From Chitinophaga sp. YR627 (GTDB lineage: Bacteria; Bacteroidota; Bacteroidia; Chitinophagales; Chitinophagaceae), in contig NZ_FOUX01000002.1 of NCBI RefSeq assembly GCF_900114995.1, positions 186,001 to 250,000 of the forward strand: a stretch of DNA of 64,000 nt, written 5' to 3'. The notes below the pieces were generated by a model. The model ran no database searches. It was not told the DNA's origin and worked only from the letters and a program-made list of their open reading frames with translations. Below are positions 53,901 to 61,945 of the stretch, piece by piece (position 1 is the stretch's first letter; every line of letters starts with the position of its first letter). A program made the translations under genes and the position numbers.

Positions 53901-54667
53901 ATAACCAGATTCTTTTCAGGATTCTCTTCCTTCAACCTTGGATCTCCAACCTGCACTATAAAATCTTGTAATACAACAGGGTCAAAACCATACCTATTGC
54001 AAAGGCCTTTAATCGAATCTTCAGAAAACTTGAGATGCATGGAGTATTTAGCTAAATTATCCCTATCTGGTATTTCGATATCCTCTCCCATTTCCACCTG
54101 AATATACCTTTCATGACCCATTTTGCTGGCAACAGCATCGCTCATTAACAACAGCAAATTAACTGCGCCATGAACCTTTTTCTTGAACTGTTCAGGATAT
54201 TTATTATCATCTATGAAAATGCATTCAAGTAATTGATTGAGTATATCCGTACCACTCTGCGCAATACCTGGATAAACCACATAATTACCTTCCGAAAATA
54301 CGGCACACTCTGTAAAGGAGTTGGAAGGTTCATCAAGTATGGATGCATCACCTGCTTCCTTTATCAGCTTTGTAGAAACAGGGTATAATGCAAAAGGAGC
54401 AACATCCTTCTTCTTTCTCGCTATCAAGGCTGCCCTGGCCAATTCTTCAAACACCTCATTATAGCCATGATTGTCAGGGATCAACTGTAAAACGCCGATT
54501 TGCCTTACGATAGGCCCGGCACTAAACTGATCCACCATCTCCTGAAAATTTTCAGGCTCTTTTTTATAACTAGCCATAATACCATTAGTATCCTGATCCA
54601 TATGGCACTTTTTATATTTCTTTCCACTCCCGCAAGGACAAGGGTCATTTCTTCCCAACTTATTCAT
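50912..54667 (-). CDS. Giant SEC-C motif protein with C-terminal PD-(D/E)xK-like nuclease domain
   Basis: 1251 residues. Residues 3-22 are a SEC-C zinc motif (GRNDPCPCGSGKKYKKCH). About 1100 residues of largely helical sequence without a known motif follow. The C-terminal region (about 1120-1220) reads YGDIDVMVIDHEHFIIYSIECKNGAGARNIHEMK, the D...ExK pattern of PD-(D/E)xK endonucleases (NERD-like), then KKAKIKKHAERDVWL. No ATPase motif seen. The 815-residue zinc-ribbon/nuclease gene follows after 265 bases. SEC-C tethers proteins to partners such as SecB or zinc-dependent complexes; its role here is unknown. Confidence 0.7.
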   Translation of the reverse strand: MNKLGRNDPCPCGSGKKYKKCHMDQDTNGIMASYKKEPENFQEMVDQFSAGPIVRQIGVLQLIPDNHGYNEVFEELARAALIARKKKDVAPFALYPVSTKLIKEAGDASILDEPSNSFTECAVFSEGNYVVYPGIAQSGTDILNQLLECIFIDDNKYPEQFKKKVHGAVNLLLLMSDAVASKMGHERYIQVEMGEDIEIPDRDNLAKYSMHLKFSEDSIKGLCNRYGFDPVVLQDFIVQVGDPRLKEENPEKNLVIFKPLAVFEDDYFLYMPTTVVSSLIDYIKRKAKEFGCNDELVDHHYQHQFKQASIALWHMGWVATNIVLPPDADKLPITETVLQIDNNKLGYLCFMHTAEGNAIDLTKRTQQVVEFLEQLNEDQPFEVLSLFIQAETGTNYMGSYPVLSGWHQTLSLAFNELIAISYTESTDVLTLWKFAKTYHRTNKATNIIAAGGILDAYAIYERNNGSLLDSAKKMPAGTLMFMLPGSSNNYIRHSQKKRDEHAARFFINGKPGYIKVYRHNQYAPIYKMKQIHQDHRLVIETFKMPIWVTNYQATDSKKLPWAHDLCEAVAFWLFQMRDKLAVHFNVLNYIAFEIELVVDPELIEAETFTLKETDTDQISLTLEIAPPRIKVKIPFDFMYLVRLADNRADKLLMNTVLEGIIQYVHESGKTISLTKEMAYDIVDRTLQPSYAKMVLFSDVSSNVKMDTRGLPPLRYLQETDISYVLDNLVNWLPSGYTVPEKIIDVKEKIKLCDSIVTALLAKLTENLKKFNGKQLLEWLIRDNEKAIQIREMQHIVIPAKIACFSNLKQEVETLKSKEENLVTKSHALRTLIEFVASAVPSGTKWPNMDDIDELLALTNQLTTWGALSEAMRFGITDPEMGLLPSGRIGSDKTWERQNLTSYSAAKVEADVFKYVENFASRFQSLEKSPTAKDGVDAALDEAFWEQFGISFTNLSEITGVLLKKGFNDITPCTRLREDELIALIQKEYQSLSKDTILSGINLMTMLSRTSLGTPPAGYTSQDIFPWRYSRQLSYLRRPLAKVTEDGETIYYYGYRHLDMFFDNLLYLLYTGKLPETTSEKMDTWIGSILSGKGRPFRNEVKDWFKANTIFEVIEYEVKMEPDGHINTEKDYGDIDVMVIDHEHFIIYSIECKNGAGARNIHEMKVELDLYLGRNGNDKKAKIKKHAERDVWLKAQPEAMARFVKEPSKYKIVSVIVTSDEMSITHLAGERVQLPIISFTTLRKDGVASLPK

Positions 54668-54742
54668 TTGTTTCGGTTTTTAAGAATGCCTAACTTATAA
54701 GAGCCTGCACAGTCATATTTAGGTCACAAAAAAATCGTATAG

Positions 54743-54750
54743 CAAATATA
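54743..54750 (-). promoter_or_regulatory. -7 promoter element upstream of the SEC-C gene
   Basis: TATATTTG on the minus strand, a full match to TAnnTTTG, about 76 bases before the start codon. No clear -33 TTTG at the right distance. Confidence 0.4.
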
Positions 54751-54852
54751 CAAAGTTGCATTTGTCGGTTTCTTGTAACATTCCAATTTAAACAATTCCG
54801 ATCTCCTATATGCCCAGGTTTCTAGGCGAAGCGGCTAGCGTATACTCACTAA

Positions 54853-54872
54853 AATACAAACTAGTTTGTATT
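54853..54872. promoter_or_regulatory. 20-bp perfect palindrome, candidate operator
   Basis: AATACAAACTAGTTTGTATT in the 291-base gap between the SEC-C gene (-) and the membrane protein gene (+). ATTGATATAAG occurs twice just downstream (about 54885-54916). Such a dyad in a divergent promoter region is a typical repressor site. Confidence 0.55.
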
Positions 54873-54958
54873 GTTGCTCACGATTGATATAAGGACCTTT
54901 ATGTATTGATATAAGCTACTCATCAGGTTACACCTATAAACCGCAAAATCGAAATTCT

Positions 54959-55483
54959 ATGGTGGCAATCAACATATTATTGGCAATTTTTGGCTTAACT
55001 GCAACTCTGGCAGCATTTGGAGGGGATACTTGGATAGAAGGAGAAGCACCATTAATAAAACGAATAACGGAAAGAGTATGGGTTTTGCTGTTTTGTTTAT
55101 TGGCTGCATTCGTCCTTGGTATCACCAAGGAGATCGACAACTACCAGGAGCAAAAAGAATCGAAATCAGAAAACAAAAAGTTGCTAACTCAACTAACAAC
55201 TTTGCGGGATTCGATTGCAGCAACAGTAAATGATGCAACATCCCAAATAATAGGCAGTAATTGCGAGGGCCTGGAAGCAGCATTTAGGTTAGCAGCCAAT
55301 ATACCAAGGGAATGCGATGATTGTGTATTAAACTTAGACGGACGTGAATCGACATCAATTCCCGGAAGAAAAACTGATCTCATGGAACTTTACTGGGGCG
55401 ATGAGTTTGAATTCACTTTTATCGATGGGAGTAAATATACCGGACAACCAGAAGATCTGGCTTCCATAAAATTCAAAAGTTAA
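54959..55483 (+). CDS. Uncharacterised membrane protein with coiled coil
   Basis: 174 residues. Two hydrophobic helices (about 2-22, INILLAGIF-like; and 40-60, VWVLLFCLLAAFVLGI) precede a coiled-coil stretch (EIDNYQEQKESKSENKKLLTQLTTLRDSI) and a C-terminal domain with two close cysteines (RECDDCVLN). The end (EFTFIDGSKYTGQPEDL) looks like the start of a beta domain. The next ORF continues similar sequence in another frame, so the pair may be one gene split by a frameshift. Confidence 0.6.
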   Translation: MVAINILLAIFGLTATLAAFGGDTWIEGEAPLIKRITERVWVLLFCLLAAFVLGITKEIDNYQEQKESKSENKKLLTQLTTLRDSIAATVNDATSQIIGSNCEGLEAAFRLAANIPRECDDCVLNLDGRESTSIPGRKTDLMELYWGDEFEFTFIDGSKYTGQPEDLASIKFKS

Positions 55484-55491
55484 ACAATCAA

Positions 55492-55902
55492 TTGTATCCT
55501 TTGCATTGGGAAGACGGAGACTACTTCCATCACGGTTCTGTTAGAATCTATAGCAACACCCCAAATCCTATGACGGGTTACATAATTAATCCGTTAGGTC
55601 TGTCTGGTATAACAATAAAAATATTTGTACGCTCAACGGATGCAAGCAGAGGGCAAGAGGATTTCAGAAGAATAGTATTTAATGGTCAATGTGCTGAACT
55701 CGCCAGAACCTTATACAGAGTCATAAATGCCGATGGCATAAGACTAAGAGCAGCGGCAAATGAAAGTGCCCCAATTAGATCTACGCTGGTAAAATGTTCA
55801 TTTGTAAAAACAATGCAAATCAACAACGAATGGGCAGAGGTGATCACACCTGAAAATAGACAAGGATGGATTAAAAGAAACTATTTAGCCATCATAGAAT
55901 GA
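55492..55902 (+). CDS. SH3-domain protein (possibly the 3' part of the preceding gene)
   Basis: 136 residues from a TTG at 55492; no ATG is available before 55571. The C-terminal about 65 residues (ADGIRLRAAANESAPIRSTLVKCSFVKTM ... QGWIKRNYL) are a bacterial SH3 domain, usually binding cell-wall peptides. The frame is open upstream to 55435, inside the previous gene. The lack of ATG and the overlapping frame suggest a +/-1 frameshift joining it to the membrane protein. Confidence 0.6.
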   Translation: MYPLHWEDGDYFHHGSVRIYSNTPNPMTGYIINPLGLSGITIKIFVRSTDASRGQEDFRRIVFNGQCAELARTLYRVINADGIRLRAAANESAPIRSTLVKCSFVKTMQINNEWAEVITPENRQGWIKRNYLAIIE

Positions 55903-55990
55903 TTACTTCACAATAGGGTCTTCTATTAATGTAATCTTTTCATTATCAATACTATTTGGTTAGAAAACGCTTTGCTACTGGGCATTTGTA

Positions 55991-56024
55991 AAATTTGATA
56001 ATCAATAGATTATCAAATTTTTTT
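55991..56024 (+). terminator. Terminator after the membrane/SH3 genes
   Basis: AAATTTGATAATC / GATTATCAAATTT, 13-bp perfect stem, loop AATA, followed by a T-run. AT-rich stem. Confidence 0.75.
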
Positions 56025-56135
56025 CATTTATGCTTGTCATTATCTCGTCGCCCAGGATCCGGATCAAGACCAAAAGTTGTGGAGCAGTTGTTGGAATCAA
56101 ACTGATACTTAATATTACATATTACCTGTAGTGTG

Positions 56136-56609
56136 TCAGGGCAATCCTTCCCATTTTTTCCGAACAGCAAGACCACTATAACTTCGTATGTCTTCTTTGC
56201 GAAATATTTCGAAACTAATTTTCGGCATCATGTATCCACTTACGTAGTTTTCTTCAAGATATGTAGGATTATTAATCACAAATTCCTTGTAGTCTGGTAC
56301 GGCAACACGCTTCTCCTGTACTCTGCCTTCTATGTATTCTAAAATATCGAAGTCTTCGTCATCATAGTCTGGTTCGGGTTCAACATATTTCAAGACAAGC
56401 ATTTTAGGCTTAAATTTGCCTTGATGCGGGGGATACCCGATGACATCAATAGTCGCATAATAAAGATGGTATAGTGGAGTGTCAAACCCACCTTCTTTCA
56501 AAATGTCGGTTGCCCAATGAATAAAGAACTTTACGAACTCGTCGTCTGCATAGAAGTGATTCTTTATTTTTTCTGTCGACAAGATGTGATTGATGCTATA
56601 TTCAATCAT
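56136..56609 (-). CDS. Uncharacterised acidic protein
   Basis: 157 residues, cytoplasmic, with an acidic centre (EPEPDYDDEDFDILEYIEG). No family recognised. It starts 170 bases after the end of the 410-residue protein gene on the same strand, so could share its transcript. Confidence 0.6.
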   Translation of the reverse strand: MIEYSINHILSTEKIKNHFYADDEFVKFFIHWATDILKEGGFDTPLYHLYYATIDVIGYPPHQGKFKPKMLVLKYVEPEPDYDDEDFDILEYIEGRVQEKRVAVPDYKEFVINNPTYLEENYVSGYMMPKISFEIFRKEDIRSYSGLAVRKKWEGLP

Positions 56610-56778
56610 GACGTTTTAGTATATGTTAATATTGCAGGTTATTTCAAATATATGTAAGTCCACTGTAAATAAATTATTAATTCAATTAAGTTTCTAAAAG
56701 TACATTAATTGAATTATTCTAAACTTACCATGTATTTCCAAAAAAAGGGCTGTTTACACTCTTGATTTTATATAACTA

Positions 56779-58011
56779 CTACCACCGTTTTTTAGAGTGT
56801 GCTTCAGGCGTATATTCGATGCCAAAATCTTTGTGTTCCTGATTAACGAAATAGTCGTGGTTAAATGAATAAATTTCTATGCGATCATCCAGTATAACAT
56901 GAAGCTGATTTTCGTAATTGTTTGAACGTGGATAAACACGCCATCGAGTAATCGGACCTGTAATCGTTAGTATCTCTCCGTTGCTGAGCATAATCACCAG
57001 AGCGTTTTCGCACTCTATGATTGTCCCAAAATAAGCCGCCCCGCCACCAATTACCCTTCCCTTCCAGGGTTTTAAGTGCACGCTGTCTAACTGGCGCCAA
57101 AACGGTCCATTGTTGGCGGTACCGTTATCAAATTTCACAATCTCAAATCCAAAATCTGTCGCTCGGTAGATCTTATCCTGTACGCCCCAACTTAAATATT
57201 GGTCATTCACTCTCTGTCCAAAAAGTTCTTCCTCTGGAATAGTACCGTCAAACCTACGCTTGGCGCGTCGTTTGGAGGAGAAGTTGTCGTCATGGAGATT
57301 CCACTTAAATACAGCTAAATAGGAACTGTCAATAAGTGATGTATTGTAAATACTTAAATAGGAATAGTTTGCAAATGATGAATGGCGCCCACTTATCTTG
57401 TATATAGGTGTAAGACTGTCTGCACGCCGAAGACTATCAAAGCTGATTTCTTCGACATTATTAAGCTCGTATAGACCCTCTTCTCCGGCAGATAGCGCTA
57501 TTTGAGGATATTTATTGGCTTTAATAGATAACAATCTGCAATCCCATAGTTTCCTAGGACGGGAGCTAACTGGATTATTCGATTTGCTAGGGCGATTAAC
57601 TGTTGCTGAATGCAGTCCGGCCTCGTTAATATAGTAAAGCGTGTTGTTGTAAATTTCAGTGTCAACAGGAATCACTCTATCAGGCGTATCCTGCTCTTTG
57701 ATTAAAAACCGGGAAGCCTGTTCTTCGCTCAAACTGTAAGCCCCATCAATCACCGAAAACTTTTCCTTAAGTAGCTCTCTGAAATTTAGATCTTTAAACA
57801 GCTTATTTAAATGGTAGTCATAAATATAATTGCTTTCTAAAAAGAAGTAAGACATCGCAATCATATTTGCCGGGTCATCGACAAACGATTCAACCAATTC
57901 GTTCCATTTATAAACGAGTATTGATCCATCTAACGTCCAGAGGTATAATATTCCACGATAAATCTGGCAATCAATGTAATCCCCCGATATCGTAATTTTT
58001 ACAGGTTGCAT
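56779..58011 (-). CDS. Uncharacterised protein with beta-propeller-like repeats
   Basis: 410 residues. Repeated strands of the form YNNTLYYINEAGLHS, PQIALSAGEEGLYELN, QYLSWGVQDKIYRATDFGFEIV and HVILDDRIEIYSF suggest a beta-propeller. This is a pattern reading, not a family match. Its start overlaps the end of the 141-residue gene by 13 bases, so the two form an operon and probably a complex. Function unknown; accessory location suggests a defence or toxin role. Confidence 0.65.
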   Translation of the reverse strand: MQPVKITISGDYIDCQIYRGILYLWTLDGSILVYKWNELVESFVDDPANMIAMSYFFLESNYIYDYHLNKLFKDLNFRELLKEKFSVIDGAYSLSEEQASRFLIKEQDTPDRVIPVDTEIYNNTLYYINEAGLHSATVNRPSKSNNPVSSRPRKLWDCRLLSIKANKYPQIALSAGEEGLYELNNVEEISFDSLRRADSLTPIYKISGRHSSFANYSYLSIYNTSLIDSSYLAVFKWNLHDDNFSSKRRAKRRFDGTIPEEELFGQRVNDQYLSWGVQDKIYRATDFGFEIVKFDNGTANNGPFWRQLDSVHLKPWKGRVIGGGAAYFGTIIECENALVIMLSNGEILTITGPITRWRVYPRSNNYENQLHVILDDRIEIYSFNHDYFVNQEHKDFGIEYTPEAHSKKRW

Positions 58012-58424
58012 GGTATTCCTCTTCTTAACTTGTTTAAAGTAGATTTACCGATATATCCTAAGCCTCTCCAAATCGTTAGAACATTCGTGTGTGGTATATC
58101 GTGCTTTTTATGAAGATAGTCAGCAGGATAGCCATGCCAAACGTCACTACTCGATCCTACGAATTTGGCAATTTTAAGTTCCTCACGTAGATTATTATAC
58201 CCAAGTACATTTATTTGGCTACCGATGACGTGCAAACCCCAGTAATGGGTCGGCGCAAACCAGTTGGATACCCGCGAATTCAAAAAGCATCTCACTTCTT
58301 CGTCATAACTGATGGTCCAGATCGACTTTATAGGATGTCCTACCATTCGATGCTGAGCTGAAATTAGATACTTGCTTTGAGTGTCCGGGGTGAGATCAAT
58401 TTCTGTATTTACCTGAAATGGCAT
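57999..58424 (-). CDS. Uncharacterised 141-residue protein, partner of the propeller-like protein
   Basis: 141 residues. The N-terminal part has many Trp/Tyr (HPIKSIWTISYDEEV ... SNWFAPTHYWGLHVIG). The C-terminal part, KHDIPHTNVLTIWRGLGYIGKSTLNKLR, could be a small helical domain. No known motif. It overlaps the 410-residue gene start by 13 bases (translational coupling) and is the first gene of that operon. Confidence 0.65.
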   Translation of the reverse strand: MPFQVNTEIDLTPDTQSKYLISAQHRMVGHPIKSIWTISYDEEVRCFLNSRVSNWFAPTHYWGLHVIGSQINVLGYNNLREELKIAKFVGSSSDVWHGYPADYLHKKHDIPHTNVLTIWRGLGYIGKSTLNKLRRGIPCNL

Positions 58425-58700
58425 TTAATGGTGAATTACGTACAATAAATATTGATAAGTTACCTTGTCACAAATCATCATATATATATCTATGGCATTT
58501 GCAATATAACATAATTTGTCATAAATCGGTTTAAGCCGCCTGCCTTAACGCCGCAAACATAAAGTAACGAAATACTTATAGGACTTTCCATGCAGTGGCT
58601 TTGCCTGATTCATATTAATCAGTATATTGAATTTATAATGGATTGTATGAGGCCAAAGCTGGCTTTTGCCCTGTACTGCATTAACTAAATTCATAATACA

Positions 58701-60586
58701 ATGTTATCTCCAAAGCAATTTATGAAGGCCCGCCGGCCCGAGAATTTTTCGGATTCCACTCTTGTAGGAAAGAGCTCACTTAATAGGTCTATACTGGAAT
58801 ACAAACTGGATACAATAACCAGTAACAGTCTTGAAAGTGAATTTCAAACATTTTGCCTCAAACCGGCCCGACCGGTGGAGGGGATAGCAAAGCCGATTCG
58901 GAAACCTACCCTGTATCCGAATTTACCTCATTGAATTATTGGGAAGGTCTGGGGGATGAAGCAGGCTCGAAATGGGCTATTGCGATCAGTTCGAAGCAAG
59001 ACTGGCGTAGCAAAGTAAAGAGCGATGTCGATGGTATTGTAGGTACAAACCGGGGTTACTCCAAAATAATTTTTATCACGAATCAATTTGTACGAGATAA
59101 AGTTCGTGCCGAGGTAGAGGATAAACTTACCAAGGAATTTGGCCTACCAATCGTCATTCATGATAGAACTTGGATTTTAGATAGGGTCTTTACGAATAAC
59201 AGAGAAAATATTGCGATAGAGGAATTGAAGCTTGGTGAAGGCTTGGAAGAAACTTTAAACCTAGGACCAAATGACGCGGAGCGCTCTATGCAACTGTCTC
59301 TGTTAAATAAAGAAATTGAGGACGCATTAAGCCATGCTATCATTACTATAACAATTGTGTCTAAAGCATTATCTGCCGCGTTAGTTGCCAGGGGTATGGA
59401 AAAGACCAGGTATGAAATAGAAGGGCTATTTGGTCGGGCAGTCCGAATTGCAGAGAAATTGTCATCGCCAGAACTCCTTTTTTCAGTTAAGTATCATTTA
59501 ACATGGACAACTTAGTTTTGGTTCGAAGATTATAAAACTTTTATTGAACTCTATGATTCGCTTAAAAAGATAGCAGCAGTATCAGAAAATATTTCAACGT
59601 TGCAACGATTCCACAATCTGAACATGCTTTTGATGGTAGGTAAGAGCCAATACCGTGTTCCGGAACATTATGTTGAACAAAAGATGGATTCGTTGAAAGA
59701 ATGGCTGACCGACTTTTCACAAGATGAGACAAATCCATCAGCTGCCGCTCAAGCTAAAATGTTACTATCAATAGACAGCCTATTTAGCAATTCTGCTGAT
59801 GGGAAGGAATTTACCGATGACATCACCGCCATTAGTAATGTTTTTAAAGAATCAACGCACTTAATTGGATTTCCAAATGCGGAGGTAGTCACTATGATAT
59901 AAGAAAATTTAGATATTTTCGGTGAGCATCCAGAATATGAAGATCTTATCAATATAATAGTTGAAATTGACACGCAAAGGAAAGGCGATTTGGCAGCCGC
60001 TGACAGACTATACAATTTTGGTCTAAACCAATTAGAGAAAGGAAGAAATATAAAAGCGATTCACTATTTAGGTCGTAGTCTTATAAAATTGTTTAAGGAA
60101 GAGCGGAAAAACGAACTGGTAAGAGCCTTATACTTCATCAGGAGTGCCTACGAATCAATTGGATTATTATGGGCCGCGAGAGGGTTATCATACTTTATGT
60201 ACTGCAACTTATTAAATGGTCACCTCTAAAACGAAGGCTTTTTTCTTTACACATGCCTTATCGGTCGTAGATTGATTTCTCGTCATTGATTGACTAACGA
60301 GATGGAGCAAACACTCCTTCTCTTTTATTTAGTATTTGAAATAGCCGAAGCAATGTTGCAAATAGGAGCGGTGGATACCAAAGAAGCCTATTCAAGAGAA
60401 ATGATGCCAGTATCTGTATTTTTACTTAGGCAGGCCATCGAGGTATACGGCAAGCGTACGGTAGGCTACTTCTCCATAATAAACAAAAGTGACACGCTGA
60501 CTATACAGGCAGTTGGTCCGGATGGAGATTATAGCAGAGAGTACTCATACTCTCCATCTTCTGAACGATTGTTGTTAAGTGATTGA
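58701..60586 (+). pseudogene. Decayed restriction-endonuclease-like gene with TPR-type C-terminus
   Basis: From ATG 58701 (MLSPKQFMKARRPENFSDST) the frame encodes a REase-like N-terminus to about 58845, then shifts to frame 2. There it reads PQTGPTGGGDSKADSETYPV ... WAIAISSKQDWRSKVKSDVDGI ... DRTWILDRVF, a PD-(D/E)xK-like domain with D...xK. The same frame 2 continues homologous-looking sequence through stops at 59513-59515 (TAG), 59900-59902 (TAA), 60227-60229 (TAA) and a TGA before 60290. The C-terminal part has TPR-like helices (AADRLYNFGLNQLEKGRNIKAIHYLGRSL). One frameshift plus several nonsense codons: a dead defence gene. The 3' end overlaps the convergent protease gene. Confidence 0.8.
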
Positions 60587-61493
60587 GTAAATCGGGATAG
60601 TGGATAGTCATTTCTTGACTAAATGTTTGCGAAGGGTTTTTATAATCACCATCCATTATCCGATCTGCGATTTCCAACGCTTTTAGAGTACATGTTTTGG
60701 GATCTAACTTAATTCCAGAAATTGATTTAATAATTGTATCTATAAGAATATTAGTTACCCACATTAACCGAACATATGGATGAGGATGTTCCTTATCCAT
60801 AAAGTAGACACTTGGATGTTGACCAGCGACTTTCATGAAGAAAATGAATGTAGACGCCAATGCCACACTGCACAGTGTGCTTAATTCCGTTTCATCAATT
60901 GCTAGAAGACCATTTTGATCACATGCAGCTGACATAATATTCCTAGCAAGTTCGGAGGCAGCTAGGAAATCTGCGTCCAATTCGAGCGCATGGCTTTCTA
61001 AAATATTGTCGACATTGCCGCTATTATATTCGCGGTAATTTATTTCGGCGTTTTTCCCTTTTTGCACAAGATGGCCGTATTCGTGGTAGATAACAAACAT
61101 TTGCCATAATTGAAAAAAAGTATACCAATACGGGTTTCCGAATTGGGCTAAAGCCTGATGTACATCACTAAACTCAGCACTATTCAATAGGTCTTCTTGT
61201 TGTCTATAATAATCATAGATCAATTCTATCATGCCATGAGTAAATGCAATTCTTTTAAAACCAGGCTTTGACACGGCAAAGGCATTAACATCATCATCGG
61301 AGCGAAAATAAATGAAGCAAGGAGGAAATCCTTGAGCAAGCGCCTGTTTTTGCAGCCAAAAATCAGCACTCTCAAAAAAATCATCATAAGCATCTACACG
61401 ATGGTCATAGCTATAGTCATATGGCTTTTCTCCCTGATCAAGTATTCTAGCTTTTTGTATCCGCTCGATATTGTCTATGTAAGCTTGTCTCAT
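60501..61493 (-). CDS. HExxH metalloprotease (M48-like), uncharacterised
   Basis: 330 residues. HEYGH at 137-141 in MFVIYHEYGHLVQKG, with the downstream third ligand region ESHALELDADFLAAS at 166-180, the gluzincin layout of M48/ImmA-like peptidases. A second HP-rich region (DKEHPHPYVRLMW) lies at about 230. No signal peptide, so cytoplasmic. It is the last gene before the island's right end and is convergent with the dead restriction-like gene (86-base overlap). An intracellular protease at this place could be an abortive-infection effector; unproven. Confidence 0.78.
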   Translation of the reverse strand: MRQAYIDNIERIQKARILDQGEKPYDYSYDHRVDAYDDFFESADFWLQKQALAQGFPPCFIYFRSDDDVNAFAVSKPGFKRIAFTHGMIELIYDYYRQQEDLLNSAEFSDVHQALAQFGNPYWYTFFQLWQMFVIYHEYGHLVQKGKNAEINYREYNSGNVDNILESHALELDADFLAASELARNIMSAACDQNGLLAIDETELSTLCSVALASTFIFFMKVAGQHPSVYFMDKEHPHPYVRLMWVTNILIDTIIKSISGIKLDPKTCTLKALEIADRIMDGDYKNPSQTFSQEMTIHYPDLLNHLTTIVQKMESMSTLCYNLHPDQLPV

Positions 61494-61719
61494 ATGTATT
61501 TAGATATATAAAAAAGATAGCTTATTTAGATAGTACACGCCAATGAAATGCGATCGAAATATATGATTTACTTCTTTCGCGGCTAAGAAGTTCAAAACAT
61601 ATAGTCCCAAAAGCCTACCCCAATAGAACATAACTAATAGACTGTAGTTACTCTAACAGATAATTCCTTTTTTAGTTTACTGATGATCAAGACGAGTTGG
61701 TTCGAGAATCTACCCCTAC

Positions 61720-61815
61720 TGGGCACAAAAGCGGAAAGGTCGGAGATGTCTCCGACCTTTTGCTTTTTGAGGTGGTCAAGATCCTTTCTGGTCCTGCTTA
61801 TCACTTTATAGGTTC
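61720..61815 (-). other. att-like site D (right end of island) with recombinase C-terminal remnant
   Basis: TGGGCAC core 61720-61726, then AAAAGCGGAAAGG and the palindrome with one change (GGAGATGTCTCC). On the minus strand the bases encode ISRTRKDLDHLKKQKVGDIS followed by DLSAFVP, near-identical to the end of the intact recombinase. Beyond the core the frame continues SRGRFSNQLVLIISKL and stops at 61634. GGTTCGAGAATC just left of the core mimics the tRNA T-arm. The 61494-61976 gap holds no other gene. Confidence 0.75.
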
Positions 61816-61945
61816 GATTCCTTACGCGGAGATATCGGAGCGTAATGCTGAAACTATAGCGTTTATAATAAAAGCCACTAACCACAGCCTAAATTTGGAA
61901 TTGGCTGATGTTTGCTGATCATGCTCAACTTGCATAAAAAACAAT

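Larger units (their letters stand above)
42273..61726. mobile_element. Serine-recombinase genomic island in tRNA-Leu (about 19.4 kb)
   Basis: Bounded by TGGGCAC at 42273-42279 (tRNA 3' end) and 61720-61726. Both are followed by nearly the same 40 bases (AAAxGCGGAAAGGTCGGAGA...). Left of the right-hand core, GGTTCGAGAATC imitates the tRNA T-arm, as attP sites do. Cargo: serine recombinase, iterons, XRE-HEPN-kinase module, broken TcmP and Mrr-like genes, two large putative nuclease proteins, membrane/SH3 pair, unknown two-gene operon, broken restriction-like gene and HExxH protease. No conjugation genes are present, so it is a mobilisable or phage-like integrative defence island. Limits are inferred from repeats. 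Confidence 0.75.

Noticed and set aside
58701..60586. Stop-codon recoding or readthrough to explain in-frame stops
   Set aside because: All three stop codons occur and a frameshift is also present, so decay is the simpler explanation.
42273..61726. Conjugative element (ICE) or prophage
   Set aside because: No relaxase, type IV secretion, capsid, portal or terminase genes are present between the att-like sites.
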